A stretch of 64,000 bases of DNA. It comes from Hyphomicrobiales bacterium (GTDB taxonomy: Bacteria; Pseudomonadota; Alphaproteobacteria; Rhizobiales; Rhizobiaceae). Under the pieces are notes generated by a model. That model made no database searches, was not told where the DNA came from, and was given only the letters and a program-made list of their open reading frames with translations. The stretch lies in contig UCEY01000001.1 of the NCBI GenBank assembly GCA_900471605.1, positions 1-64,000 of the forward strand, given 5' to 3'. Below, one piece after another: positions 19,706-28,575 of the stretch. A program made the translations under genes and the position numbers. How positions within the stretch are numbered: position 1 is the first letter of the stretch; each line of letters begins with the position of its first letter.

Positions 19706-21520
19706 ATAGGCGTCCTCTTCCAGAGGGAAGCGGAAAGCCATCTTTCTCAATGTCTCCAGATAGACCTTGCGCGCATGCTCCGGCGTCAGGTTGTGATCGG
19801 CATTCGGAATGATCTGCGGCGTCACGTTCGGAAAACGGACCAGCCCCGACCCGTCGTGGCCGAAATAGAAATCGTACTGTTCGAGACCGAGATCGTTCTC
19901 GCTGTAAATCAGCGAAACGGGAATGCCGCGATGGTGGAGGGTCCGAAAAGCACCGTAGATCGCCCGCCCTTCCGGCAGGAAACTGCGGAAGGCGTGCAGG
20001 ACCTTGCCCTTGGCCTGGTTGCCGATGCCCTTGGCGATATTGCGGGCCGCGGTGACGACCTTGACCTCGCCCCTGATGATGCGCCTGAAGGTTTCGGCCC
20101 GCAGAGCCCGCTTTCGGTAGTCGCGAAGGCTGCGCGCGCCATTGACGATCATATCCTCGACGGAGCGACCGGGACGCCAGCGGAAGACCGCCGGATTGAC
20201 GGAAACATTGCCGGCTATCCGCGGCTCCACCAGCGATGCCCGGAAGCCCAGAAAGGCGCCGCTGCAACGACCGGCGGTGACCACCGGCATCAGCCGCCGG
20301 GTTTCGAGAAAATCGATCGCTTCCGATACGTCGGCATTCTGATCCGAATGATAGAGAACCTGGTCCGGCCGGCCGGGCACCGGCGGGCTGTCGCCGACAT
20401 TGGCGGTATCGAAACGCAGCGAGGGAATGCCGGACCGCGCCAGCGCGCGAGCGAGAGCCACTGTGGCGCGGCCCCAGCCGGCATGCCGGTCATAGGCGGA
20501 TGTCAGGAAAAGCACCGTCGCGCCCGAGCGGCCGTGCAGCGGCTCGCAGAGCACCCCCGAGAGCCGGCCGTTGGTACCGAAGCGTGTCGGCGTTTCGGCA
20601 AAGCCGTCCCCGGTAAGCGGCGCGGGCGGCACCGGCAGGCGTGATGTCGGGGAAGCAGGTTCCGACGGCAGCGCGGCGATCCAGTCCGTCAGGTTATCGG
20701 CGACCGTCAGCGGCAGTTTCACGATCACCGGATTGGAGACGAGCTTGTCATAACCTTCGAACGCCTGTTCATCCACGTCCGCGCCAAGCGCCCGGAGCCG
20801 CGCGACAAATTCCATATCGGCCGGATGGTCTGCACGGCCGATGACCAGGACCCGCCCGGCAGGCGGTCGGTCGACGCCCAGCAGGTTGACGTTGCGGACC
20901 TCCTCGGCGATCTCGCCGGGCATGGCAAGCGACGCGATGGAGACGCCGGTCTTGTTGTACTGCCCGTCCGTGAGGCCGAGATTCTCATCGACCACCTTGG
21001 ACCAGACCGCGAGCTCGCGGAGATGCAGACGCCCGGAAACGACCGGCGCCATATAAACGATGGCGTCGAGCGCTTCGATCGCCTCGGCGGCCCTGGTGGC
21101 AACGATCGCCCCGAGCCCCTGTGAGACGACGACGATGCGCTCGCAGCCCGAAAGCGCCTTGAGGTGGGCGGAGGCGGAGGCGAGACTGTCGGACCAGACG
21201 GAAAGACCGGCCTGGAAATCGACCTCGTCCAGTGCATCGCCCGTGCCGGGATAATCGAATCGCAGGCTGGCAATACCGCGATCGGCCAGATTTTCCGAAA
21301 TGATGCGCCAGAACTTGCGTGTGCACATTTCCTCCAGCCCCCACGGGCTGGCGAAGAGGACAGCAAGGTTGGACGCTTGGGTTCCGGCCGAGGGTGGCGT
21401 GAAAAGTCCGACCGTTCCGTCGAAGGTCAACGGTTCGGCAGCCGCGCGGGGCAGCAGCGGCGATATCTCCCCGGCGGTCGGGGACTTATTTCGGGCGTCC
21501 ATCATGGCGAATGCCGGCAA
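19673..21520 (-). CDS. Tandem two-domain alpha/beta hydrolase
   Basis: A 615-residue protein made of two alpha/beta-hydrolase domains joined by a Pro-rich linker near residues 285-305. Domain 1 has the strand-turn-helix LRFDYPGTGDA typical of exosortase-associated hydrolases and a degenerate nucleophile elbow VVSQG with S133. Domain 2 repeats the pattern (LRFDTANVGDS) but its elbow is GRCSG, with cysteine 419 in the nucleophile position as in dienelactone hydrolases, and it has a late D-H pair (NADHNLT). No signal peptide. It is the second gene of a minus-strand pair with the GH5 gene, 66 bp apart, converging on the GH2 operon. Substrate unknown; ester or thioester hydrolysis related to the neighbouring cluster or to polysaccharide is a guess. 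Confidence 0.75.
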   Translation of the reverse strand: MPAFAMMDARNKSPTAGEISPLLPRAAAEPLTFDGTVGLFTPPSAGTQASNLAVLFASPWGLEEMCTRKFWRIISENLADRGIASLRFDYPGTGDALDEVDFQAGLSVWSDSLASASAHLKALSGCERIVVVSQGLGAIVATRAAEAIEALDAIVYMAPVVSGRLHLRELAVWSKVVDENLGLTDGQYNKTGVSIASLAMPGEIAEEVRNVNLLGVDRPPAGRVLVIGRADHPADMEFVARLRALGADVDEQAFEGYDKLVSNPVIVKLPLTVADNLTDWIAALPSEPASPTSRLPVPPAPLTGDGFAETPTRFGTNGRLSGVLCEPLHGRSGATVLFLTSAYDRHAGWGRATVALARALARSGIPSLRFDTANVGDSPPVPGRPDQVLYHSDQNADVSEAIDFLETRRLMPVVTAGRCSGAFLGFRASLVEPRIAGNVSVNPAVFRWRPGRSVEDMIVNGARSLRDYRKRALRAETFRRIIRGEVKVVTAARNIAKGIGNQAKGKVLHAFRSFLPEGRAIYGAFRTLHHRGIPVSLIYSENDLGLEQYDFYFGHDGSGLVRFPNVTPQIIPNADHNLTPEHARKVYLETLRKMAFRFPLEEDAYSKTRDSAAAE

Positions 21521-21586
21521 TTTCCATCACTATACCAGCAATACGCCCAGTTTTGCTCATAAAGACTTAAATTGTCCGGGGCGATT

Positions 21587-22636
21587 TTACCGGTCGCAGG
21601 CCGATTGTTCCGAAAAGATGCGGGAGAGGACCTGCATCTGCGGCCGGTCGCCGCCTTTGGTCGGCTGGATGTTGAGCGGCTCGTCTTCCGGCCACCAGTC
21701 GCCGCCGGCCCAATAGGACCAGCCGAGCCAGACGTCGGGGCCCTGCTCCACCGTCCTGACCATCTCCGCAAGTGCCGGCAGGCATTCCGGAGCGGCAGGC
21801 GTTGCGAATTCGCCGAGATATCCGCGCTGGCCATGTTCCCGAAGCCAGCCGCCGACATCGCTTATCGCCTTGACCGCCTCGGCCGCCCGCGAGCATTCGG
21901 CATTCTTGCCGGAAAAATCCGCATCCAGATATTGGTGGACTTCGTAGGCGTAGTTGTCCTTCGGATCGGAAATGTCGAGCATCACCGATGCATTCGGCGT
22001 GCCGTAATCGCCCGCGAGCCAGCTATGGGCACCGGTCCAGGCCGTTCCCGGCACCAGCACGAGATTGCCGGATCCCGTCTGGCGGATCGCGCCGATCGCG
22101 CTATTGGCGGCTGAAAGCCAGTCCTCGGCCGCAATGTCGTAGGGTTCGTTCATCAAACCGAAGGCGATCCCGTCGATGCCGGCGACGGCTGCGGCAAGCC
22201 GCCGCCAGAAATCGGCAAAGGCGCTTTGCGGCACCATTTCGGAGCCGATCGGCTGGCCTCGGAACCGGCCGTAATTGTGCGGATCGAGAATGACGGCCAT
22301 GCCGCTCGCCCGGATCAGCCGGACGGTGCCGCGCAGCCGTTCGAGCTCGGCGGCATCGAGCTCCTTGTAGAGAAGCGGCTGCAGCCTTTCCCAAAGGAAC
22401 GGCAGGCGCACCGTGTTGAAACCCCGGGCGGCGAAATAGTCGATCGTTTCCTTGGAGGGATAGACATAACCCTTGCCGTAGGCATCGCCGAGATCGCCGA
22501 ACTCGGCGCCCGCAAGGTTTATGCCGCGCAGGCAGGCGGTCTTTGCTTCGGCCGAACCGTTCACCACCGCCAAGGACACCAGGGCGCCCAGCAGGCGCGA
22601 GACGTGGCGACCGAATTTTGGGGACCTCTTCTGCAA
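21587..22636 (-). CDS. Secreted glycoside hydrolase family 5 (endoglucanase-like)
   Basis: A TIM-barrel GH5 enzyme of about 349 residues. The acid/base is E164 in GLMNEPYD and the nucleophile E276 in YLGEFATP; the usual RLPFLWERL, DPHNYGR and VHQYLD blocks are present. The start is the notable point: a TTG at 22636 is preceded by GGAGGA five bases upstream and begins LQKRSPKFGRHVSRLLGALV, a clean signal peptide ending in SAEA. An ATG at 22672 would add acidic residues in front of it and has a weaker site. The enzyme should be exported and act on beta-glucan-type polysaccharide, its own exopolysaccharide or plant material. Forms a minus-strand pair with the two-domain hydrolase. Confidence 0.85.
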   Translation of the reverse strand: MQKRSPKFGRHVSRLLGALVSLAVVNGSAEAKTACLRGINLAGAEFGDLGDAYGKGYVYPSKETIDYFAARGFNTVRLPFLWERLQPLLYKELDAAELERLRGTVRLIRASGMAVILDPHNYGRFRGQPIGSEMVPQSAFADFWRRLAAAVAGIDGIAFGLMNEPYDIAAEDWLSAANSAIGAIRQTGSGNLVLVPGTAWTGAHSWLAGDYGTPNASVMLDISDPKDNYAYEVHQYLDADFSGKNAECSRAAEAVKAISDVGGWLREHGQRGYLGEFATPAAPECLPALAEMVRTVEQGPDVWLGWSYWAGGDWWPEDEPLNIQPTKGGDRPQMQVLSRIFSEQSACDR

Positions 22637-22946
22637 GTCTTCCTCCAATGCGAAGCCGCAACCTGCCACCATAACCTTTAGCAAATGCGAATCGTTGCCG
22701 AAGCAGCCTCCGCGGCGGTGATGCGCGCGCCGACGGCGCAAAGGGAACGGAATTTTGTACGGCCGGCTTTAAGGTCGGGCCATGGAAGCCAACACAAACG
22801 GATCTTGAGATACGCTGTACACATTTCCGGAGTGAGACCGGGCGTCGTTGGGCTATTTTCCTTTTCCGGAAGGGCTGGATATTGTCCAATGCCCTTTTTA
22901 TGTATACACGAAATGGCCAACCGATGGCGGAGGAGGGAGAATTGAG

Positions 22947-23831
22947 ATGAAGAGTTATGTCCTGACCGTATCCTGCAAGACAACGCGGGGCATTGTCGCA
23001 GCGTTGTCCGGCTTTCTGGCCGAACAAGGCTGCAACATCATCGACTCGTCCCAGTTCGACGACCTCGACACCGGCAAGTTCTTCATGCGCGTCAGCTTCC
23101 TTTCCGAAGAAGGCGCGGAGCGCCCGGTCCTGGTCGAAGGCTTCAAGCCGATCGCCGACCGGTTCGGGATGGAATGGGAGATCTTCGACACGGCCGAGCG
23201 GATGAAGGTTCTCCTGATGGTCTCCCGTTTCGGCCACTGCCTGAACGACCTGCTCTACCGCTGGAAGATCGGCGCCCTGCCGATCGATATCGTCGGCGTC
23301 GTCTCCAACCATTTCGACTACCAGAAACTGGTCGTCAACAACGACATTCCCTTCCACCACATCAAGGTGACGAAGGAAAACAAGCCGCAGGCCGAAGCCC
23401 AGCTTCTCGATCTCGTCGAGCAGAGCGGCACCGAGCTCATCGTGCTGGCCCGCTACATGCAGGTTCTCTCCGATGGCCTCTGCAGGAAGATGTCCGGCAA
23501 GATCATCAATATCCACCATTCGTTCCTGCCGAGCTTCAAGGGCGCCAACCCCTACAAGCAGGCCTACACGCGCGGCGTCAAGCTGATCGGCGCGACGGCC
23601 CATTACGTGACCGCCGATCTCGACGAAGGCCCGATCCTCGAGCAGGATACGGTGCGCATCACCCACGCCCAGAGCGCCGACGACTATGTTTCGCTCGGCC
23701 GCGACGTCGAAAGCCAGGTGCTGGCGCGCGCTATCCACGCCCATATCCATCACCGCACCTTCATCAACGGCAACCGCACCGTGGTCTTCCCGCCGAGCCC
23801 CGGTTCCTACGCCTCGGAGCGCATGGGCTGA
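22947..23831 (+). CDS. purU: Formyltetrahydrofolate deformylase
   Basis: A 294-residue enzyme hydrolysing 10-formyl-THF to THF and formate, balancing one-carbon pools. It has an N-terminal ACT domain (YVLTVSCKTTRGIVAAL, residues 3-80) and a C-terminal formyltransferase-like domain with VSRFGHCLNDLL, SNH, INIHHSFLPSFKGANPY and a GATAHYV-DEGPI block. The start at 22947 follows GGAGGGAGA. The 310-bp gap from the divergent GH5 start to this gene shows no clear promoter. The next gene begins 85 bp downstream. Confidence 0.95.
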   Translation: MKSYVLTVSCKTTRGIVAALSGFLAEQGCNIIDSSQFDDLDTGKFFMRVSFLSEEGAERPVLVEGFKPIADRFGMEWEIFDTAERMKVLLMVSRFGHCLNDLLYRWKIGALPIDIVGVVSNHFDYQKLVVNNDIPFHHIKVTKENKPQAEAQLLDLVEQSGTELIVLARYMQVLSDGLCRKMSGKIINIHHSFLPSFKGANPYKQAYTRGVKLIGATAHYVTADLDEGPILEQDTVRITHAQSADDYVSLGRDVESQVLARAIHAHIHHRTFINGNRTVVFPPSPGSYASERMG

Positions 23832-23916
23832 GCCTTAGCCAAAGTCGGTAAAAAGGCCTATGGACGCGGGTCTTTAACGCTCTATCCTCTTCGGAAGCGC
23901 CCTTCCGGAGAGGTTC

Positions 23917-26562
23917 ATGTCCGACGTCCTGCCAGAACTCATAGAGCCTCCTTCGAACGACCTCTCGATCGACGCGATCGAAGACCTTCTGCGCGACCAC
24001 TACGGGCTATCAGGCCAGGTTTTCCCGATCGAGGGGCGGCAGAACCCCTATTTCCTGATCGACAACGGTCATATGCGTTATCTGCTCAAGGTGGCGCCCG
24101 CCGATGGCCCCGTCGAGGAGATCGAGGCCGAACACGCCCTGATGCGCCATATCCTGCGCAGTCCGGACGGGCCGCGGGTTCCCGAACCCGTGATGGCCAA
24201 GGACGGCGGCGACATGCTCGTCCTGCCGCTCGGCGGCGAAGACCGGCGCATCCGCCTCCTCACCTTTCTCGAAGGCGAACCGCCGCCGACGGGTGAAAAA
24301 CTTTCCGACCGATCCATTGCCGCCTTTGGGGCGATCTCGGCGGCGCTTGCAAAAAGCCTCCAGGATTTCGACCATCCGGTCCTGCAGCGCGAGCCGGAGG
24401 GCGACCTGCGCAAGGCAGGCCCCCAGACGGTCTCTCTGTTGTCAGCGGTCACCGACCAGGACATCCGCGATGTGATCGCCAAGGCGATGGTGACGGCACT
24501 TCGGCGCATCCAGCCGCTGGGCCCGAGCCTGAGGGTCGCGGCCGCGCACCAGAACCTGAATGCCGGAACCGTCATCGGCGAAGAAACGGACGGCACATGG
24601 CTGCCGACCGGCGTGACGGATTTTACCGGCATTTCCAACGGCTGGCTGGTCGCCGGCTTCGCCAATACCTGCGCCTACCTTCTCGCCGACCGCGACGGAG
24701 ATCCGTTCGCGCTGTTGCCGGCGATCCGTGCCTATCATGAGATCCATCCGCTCACTCCAGGCGAAATCGAAGCGCTGTGGCCGCTGGTCGTCGCCCGCAC
24801 CGGCATTCTCGCGGCGGAAGCCGAGAGCCGGCAGGCCCGCTCGCCCGATGATCCTCAGGCCAGGCAGGAAACCGAGAAACGCCGTGCCGTGCTGAACGGT
24901 GCAACCTCGGTTTCACCGGCGCAGGTGTTGGCAGCCATTCTCGATGCAACGGGAACGGCGAAGCCGTTGCCGGAGATCGGCCGGCTGCTGCCCGATATCG
25001 ACCCCGAGACCTTCCGGATGGTGGACCTGAGCGTCACCAGCCCGCTCCTCTATGGCGGCAACTGGACGGATGCCGACAACGACTGGAAGCTGCTTGCCCA
25101 TATCGCCTGGGAGACCGGCCGCGCCTGCACCCGCTACGGCGAATACCGCCTGTCGAAAAGCCTCACCGATCCGCAACAGGCGCCGGAGAGTTTCGCGCTT
25201 CATATCGATGCCTGCATACCCGCCCGGACGGTGGCGGTGGCCCCCTTCGCGGGCACGCTGAAAAGCGCCGGCCCCCGCCTCGTCCTCGCTGGCCGCGACC
25301 TGACCCTGCATGTCGAAGGTCTCGAATGCACGCTTGCCGAAGAGACTGAACTCGCGGCCGGCGATCCGCTTGGCGTGATCGCCGGGGCCGACAATTCCGT
25401 CGGCGGCCTGCGGCTCAGGTTCTGCCTCGATCCGGATCTCGTGCCGCCGCTCTTCTGCAAGCCTTCGGAGGTCGGCACCTGGTCGAGACTATGCCCCTCG
25501 CCCTCCGCACTGCTCGGCATCGACGCGAATGCTCCGGCGCCCAGACACTCCGACCAGGCGGTTCGCGGCTGGAAGGAATATCTCTTCGATCCAACGGGCC
25601 GCACGGCGCTCGACCTCGGCGGCCAGGCGCCGCTGATCGGCCACGGGCATCCGCGTCCCGCTGCCGCGACTTACCGCCAGGCCTTGCTGCTCAACCGCAC
25701 GACTGGCCAGCCGTCGGAGCCTGAAGAGGTTTTGCGCGCGCAACTGGCCGAGCTTGCGCCTGAAGGGTTGAGCCATGTCGCTTTTGCCGCCGGACGCGAT
25801 CAAGCCCTCGATCTCGCCTTCCGGCTTGCCCGCGCCTACACGAACAAGGGCCGGATCATCGGCCTGCCGGGGATCAGGCTGGATCGCCGGGACCCGGACT
25901 TCTTCCCCGTTCCGTCGATCGGGACCGCTGCCGACATGATCCACGACCTCGAGGATGTCGCGGCCGCGCTGGCGGAAGGTTATGGCGAGGCCGCCCATCC
26001 GAGCGATCCCTTGACGGAACTGAAGGAGAAGGCGGGCCTGCTGATTGTCGACGAAACCGGCACCGGCTACGGCCGTGTCGGCCATCACACCTGGGGTTTC
26101 TCGCACCGGGGCCTTGCACCTGACATCCTGGTCGCGGACGGGCCGGACGGAGGCACGCCTGCACTTGTAATGACGCGGCCGGAAATCGCGGCCAGTCTTT
26201 CCCCGCACGAACACCGCCCGGCCATCTGTCCGGTCAAGGCCGCAGCGGCCTTGGCGGCACTGGATGTCGTGAGGGACGAACAATTGCGGGAAAACACCCG
26301 CGAGATCGGCAGCCACCTGAAGACACGGCTCGAAGGCCTCGCCGAGCGGTTTCCCGCGATCGTTGACGTAACCGGCAGCGGCCTGCTGCTCGCGGTCGAG
26401 CTCGCCGAGGAGGCGGCCGATCTCGGCGAACGGCTGCGGCCCGGCTTTATCGTGGACGACAGCACCCCGAAGCGCATCGTTCTGCGTCCGCCCCTGTGCC
26501 TCAGCCGCGAAAGTGCGGACAGGCTCGCGGATCGGATCGAGACCCTGCTCTCGGAAAGTTGA
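23917..26562 (+). CDS. APH-M23-class III aminotransferase fusion with degenerate active sites
   Basis: An intact 881-residue frame with the domain order of the known trifunctional family (aminoglycoside-phosphotransferase-like kinase, M23 peptidase-like, class III aminotransferase), but key residues are missing in each. APH domain (about 20-300): the catalytic HxDxxxxN block reads HQNLNAGT at 211-218, so Asp and Asn are Asn and Thr; the DF of the DFG site survives (235-236). M23-like domain (about 425-500): the first zinc histidine of HxGxD is not visible. Aminotransferase (about 550-881): the DE of DEVQ survives (DETGTGYGR, 712-720), but the PLP-lysine segment GKPxGNG is DGPDGGT (741-747), aligning a glycine with the lysine, and the region around the usual YHG motif is shortened. 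Codon use looks normal. I infer a retained non-catalytic or repurposed protein. RBS GGAGAGG precedes the ATG. Confidence 0.75.
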   Translation: MSDVLPELIEPPSNDLSIDAIEDLLRDHYGLSGQVFPIEGRQNPYFLIDNGHMRYLLKVAPADGPVEEIEAEHALMRHILRSPDGPRVPEPVMAKDGGDMLVLPLGGEDRRIRLLTFLEGEPPPTGEKLSDRSIAAFGAISAALAKSLQDFDHPVLQREPEGDLRKAGPQTVSLLSAVTDQDIRDVIAKAMVTALRRIQPLGPSLRVAAAHQNLNAGTVIGEETDGTWLPTGVTDFTGISNGWLVAGFANTCAYLLADRDGDPFALLPAIRAYHEIHPLTPGEIEALWPLVVARTGILAAEAESRQARSPDDPQARQETEKRRAVLNGATSVSPAQVLAAILDATGTAKPLPEIGRLLPDIDPETFRMVDLSVTSPLLYGGNWTDADNDWKLLAHIAWETGRACTRYGEYRLSKSLTDPQQAPESFALHIDACIPARTVAVAPFAGTLKSAGPRLVLAGRDLTLHVEGLECTLAEETELAAGDPLGVIAGADNSVGGLRLRFCLDPDLVPPLFCKPSEVGTWSRLCPSPSALLGIDANAPAPRHSDQAVRGWKEYLFDPTGRTALDLGGQAPLIGHGHPRPAAATYRQALLLNRTTGQPSEPEEVLRAQLAELAPEGLSHVAFAAGRDQALDLAFRLARAYTNKGRIIGLPGIRLDRRDPDFFPVPSIGTAADMIHDLEDVAAALAEGYGEAAHPSDPLTELKEKAGLLIVDETGTGYGRVGHHTWGFSHRGLAPDILVADGPDGGTPALVMTRPEIAASLSPHEHRPAICPVKAAAALAALDVVRDEQLRENTREIGSHLKTRLEGLAERFPAIVDVTGSGLLLAVELAEEAADLGERLRPGFIVDDSTPKRIVLRPPLCLSRESADRLADRIETLLSES

Positions 26563-26826
26563 GTTCGCCGACCCGCCCTCGACGGAAATTTTCCGCTCCC
26601 GATCCTTGCTTGGCTGAAAAAGCCACCTACTTGAGGGTCGGCAGGCAGCGGTTAAGAATCGCGAATGAAATTTCACAATTCAGCCTTCTTCCTGTCATCA
26701 GTCGGAAAAAAATTCTAGGTAGACTGATTTTCGTTGATCAATCTGTGGGATTCGCTTACAGATGATTTTCATTCGGCAGACTCTGAGTCTGGCCGGTTTT
26801 CGCGCATCGCTATGAGGGAGAGTGAC

Positions 26827-26919
26827 ATGTTTAAATTCATCCGCGTCGCCACCTTTGGTGAGATCGCGTTTGACATGAATGGCACGGATCGCCGCTCCCT
26901 TCCGTGCTGTCGAATGTAA
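26827..26919 (+). CDS. Possible 30-residue small protein
   Basis: A 31-codon frame beginning MFKFIRVATFGEIAF with a good ribosome-binding site, GAGGGAG at 26814-26820, six bases before the ATG. A CAGAC/GTCTG hairpin lies 45 bp upstream. No similarity is recognised. It could be chance; the positioned RBS is the only positive evidence. Confidence 0.3.
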   Translation: MFKFIRVATFGEIAFDMNGTDRRSLPCCRM

Positions 26920-26993
26920 CGCTTCAGTTCAATCGTTCCTGAAAATTTCATTCGCCAGAGCTGCGTCGCAAGCAGCCATAGCGGGAGTCTGCC

Positions 26994-27191
26994 ATGCAGA
27001 AGCAAGTAATCGAATTCGGCGGCGAGCCCGTCGGCATTGTCATTCCTGACGCGGATCGGCTGAAGTTCATCGCCGTCAAATTCCATGTCATCGATCTGGA
27101 CGAACAGCGTTTCGGCTCGGCGGACGAAGTGCGCCTCGCGATCCGCGACCTGGTTCGCTCGCGCAACGGCGCCTCCGCGGCGCATGCCTGA
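26994..27191 (+). CDS. Small conserved-looking hypothetical protein (65 aa)
   Basis: A 65-residue soluble protein beginning MQKQVIEFGGEPVGIVIPD, with the pattern of alternating hydrophobic strands then a C-terminal helix (ADEVRLAIRDLVRSR). GGGAG lies seven bases before the ATG and a strong terminator starts 19 bp after the stop, so it looks like a true short transcript. I do not recognise a family. The roughly 430 bp between the fusion gene and this one otherwise hold only the possible 30-codon gene above and AT-rich sequence likely to include promoters. Confidence 0.6.
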   Translation: MQKQVIEFGGEPVGIVIPDADRLKFIAVKFHVIDLDEQRFGSADEVRLAIRDLVRSRNGASAAHA

Positions 27192-27210
27192 GATCTTTTG
27201 GAAACAACCC

Positions 27211-27239
27211 AAAAAAGCCGCCTCAGGGGCGGCTTTTTT
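27211..27239. terminator. Bidirectional Rho-independent terminator
   Basis: GCCGCC (27217-27222) pairs with GGCGGC (27228-27233) around a 5-base loop, with six A before and six T after. It lies between the convergent small gene and the RAM-domain gene and can serve both. Confidence 0.9.
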
Positions 27240-27248
27240 ATTGCGCGC

Positions 27249-27485
27249 CTAGAACGCGGTAAAAGTCATCGTCGTCAACGAGCGCTCGATGCCCGGGATG
27301 GAAGCGATTTTCTCGTTCACGAAGCGGCCGATCTCGTCATTGTCCTTGATATAGACCTTCAACAGCAGATCCCAGTCGCCGCTGGTCGAATAGAGTTCGG
27401 ACGCGAGCTCGGTCTTGTAGATCGCGTCGGCGACCTCGTAGGTCTTGCCGGGCTTGCAGCGGAGCTGGACGAAAATAGGTTTCAT
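27249..27485 (-). CDS. Stand-alone Lrp/AsnC ligand-binding (RAM) domain protein
   Basis: A 78-residue protein matching only the C-terminal effector/oligomerisation domain of Lrp/AsnC regulators (KPIFVQLRCKPGKTYEVADAIY, then GDWDLLLKVYIKD, then SIPGIERSLTTMTF), with no DNA-binding domain. Such proteins form octamer rings and bind amino acids. It lies 53 bp after the LysR gene on the same strand and near lysine-catabolic genes, so an amino-acid-sensing partner role is possible but unproven. Confidence 0.85.
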   Translation of the reverse strand: MKPIFVQLRCKPGKTYEVADAIYKTELASELYSTSGDWDLLLKVYIKDNDEIGRFVNEKIASIPGIERSLTTMTFTAF

Positions 27486-27538
27486 GGACGTCTTCCCGTC
27501 GGTCGGATCGCCTTCGCGATCATGATGGACATGCCCGA

Positions 27539-28477
27539 CTATTGGCCGATGCGGCCGCCATTCGCAAGCACATCCGGATGATTCTCTTGGCTCTGAATTT
27601 CCTGGGTGATCCAGTCCCGGAAGGCGGCAAGCGGCGGATAGGTGGCTCGGTCGGGCGGATAGGCGAGATAATATTGTCCGGTTTCCATCCTTTCGGCGTC
27701 TACGGCCGGCACCAGCAGGCCCCGCTCCAGTTCCCGGTCGATCAGGAACCGCGGCAACAGCGCCGCACCGAGCCCGGCGGTCGCCGCCTCCACCATGGTC
27801 ATGAACTGGTCAAACAGCATGCCATGCAATGAATCGAATGCGATCCGGTTCTTCGAGAACCACAATTCCCAGGCATCCGGCCGCGTATTGAGATGGAGAA
27901 GCGGCGCCCGAAGCACATCGGCCGGCGTTTGAAGATCATGCCTGATCCTGAATTCCGGGCTGCAGGCCGGCACGACTTCCTCATCCATCAGGAAAGTGAG
28001 CGCCGCGCCCGGCCAGCGGGCCCCACCGAAATGAATGGCGGCATCCAGTGTGTCGAACCGGAAGTCGAAAGGCTCGAGCCGGGTGATGAAATTCACCACC
28101 ATGCCGGGATGCGCATCGAGAAACCGCCCGATTCGCGGCGTCAGCCAGCGTGTGCCGAAAAACGGCAGGATGGCGAGGTTCAGCGTGCCGCCGGAAGGAT
28201 TGGCCCTGAGGTTGAGCGATGCATGCGAGATGCGCCTGAGCGCTTCGCGCACCTCTCGGGCATAACCGTCGCCGGCGAGCGTCAGCCGGATCGTCTGGCG
28301 TTCGCGCAGGAACAGCGCCACGCCGAGCTGCTTTTCCAGCGCCGAAATCTGGCGGCTGACGGCGCTCTGGGTGAGGCCGAGCTCGTTCGCCGCCGCCGTG
28401 ACGCTGCCGGTGCGCGCCGCCGCCTCGAAGGCCGACAGCAGCGAGAATGAGGGAAGAAAACGCCGGGGCGGCAGCAT
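27539..28477 (-). CDS. LysR-family regulator, GcvA-like
   Basis: A 312-residue LysR protein: N-terminal winged HTH (residues 10-70, SFSLLSAFEAAARTGSVTAAANELGLTQSAVSRQ) and a PBP2-type effector domain (from about 95) with the GcvA-like FGTRWLTPRIGRF segment. It is divergent from the FAD oxidase/aldehyde dehydrogenase pair across a 98-bp region, the standard LysR arrangement, so it probably controls those genes in response to a lysine-pathway intermediate. The effector is not readable from sequence. Confidence 0.9.
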   Translation of the reverse strand: MLPPRRFLPSFSLLSAFEAAARTGSVTAAANELGLTQSAVSRQISALEKQLGVALFLRERQTIRLTLAGDGYAREVREALRRISHASLNLRANPSGGTLNLAILPFFGTRWLTPRIGRFLDAHPGMVVNFITRLEPFDFRFDTLDAAIHFGGARWPGAALTFLMDEEVVPACSPEFRIRHDLQTPADVLRAPLLHLNTRPDAWELWFSKNRIAFDSLHGMLFDQFMTMVEAATAGLGAALLPRFLIDRELERGLLVPAVDAERMETGQYYLAYPPDRATYPPLAAFRDWITQEIQSQENHPDVLANGGRIGQ

Positions 28478-28512
28478 GTCATTCCTCCAGCGAATGACCT
28501 GTTGAGAACATG

Positions 28513-28526
28513 TCGATATTCATCGA
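28513..28526. promoter_or_regulatory. Possible LysR binding half-palindrome
   Basis: TCGAT (28513-28517) and ATCGA (28522-28526) form an inverted repeat close to the T-N11-A style of LysR sites, in the 98 bp between the divergent LysR gene and the oxidase gene. Suggestive only. Confidence 0.3.
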
Positions 28527-28575
28527 TAAAGGCTGCCTGTAAAGAGTTGGCGATCAACGCTCCCGGACAATCCTC

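Noticed and set aside
22673-22946. A hidden gene or small RNA between GH5 and purU
   Set aside because: No frame with a ribosome-binding site and no terminator-like hairpin; I see nothing definite there.
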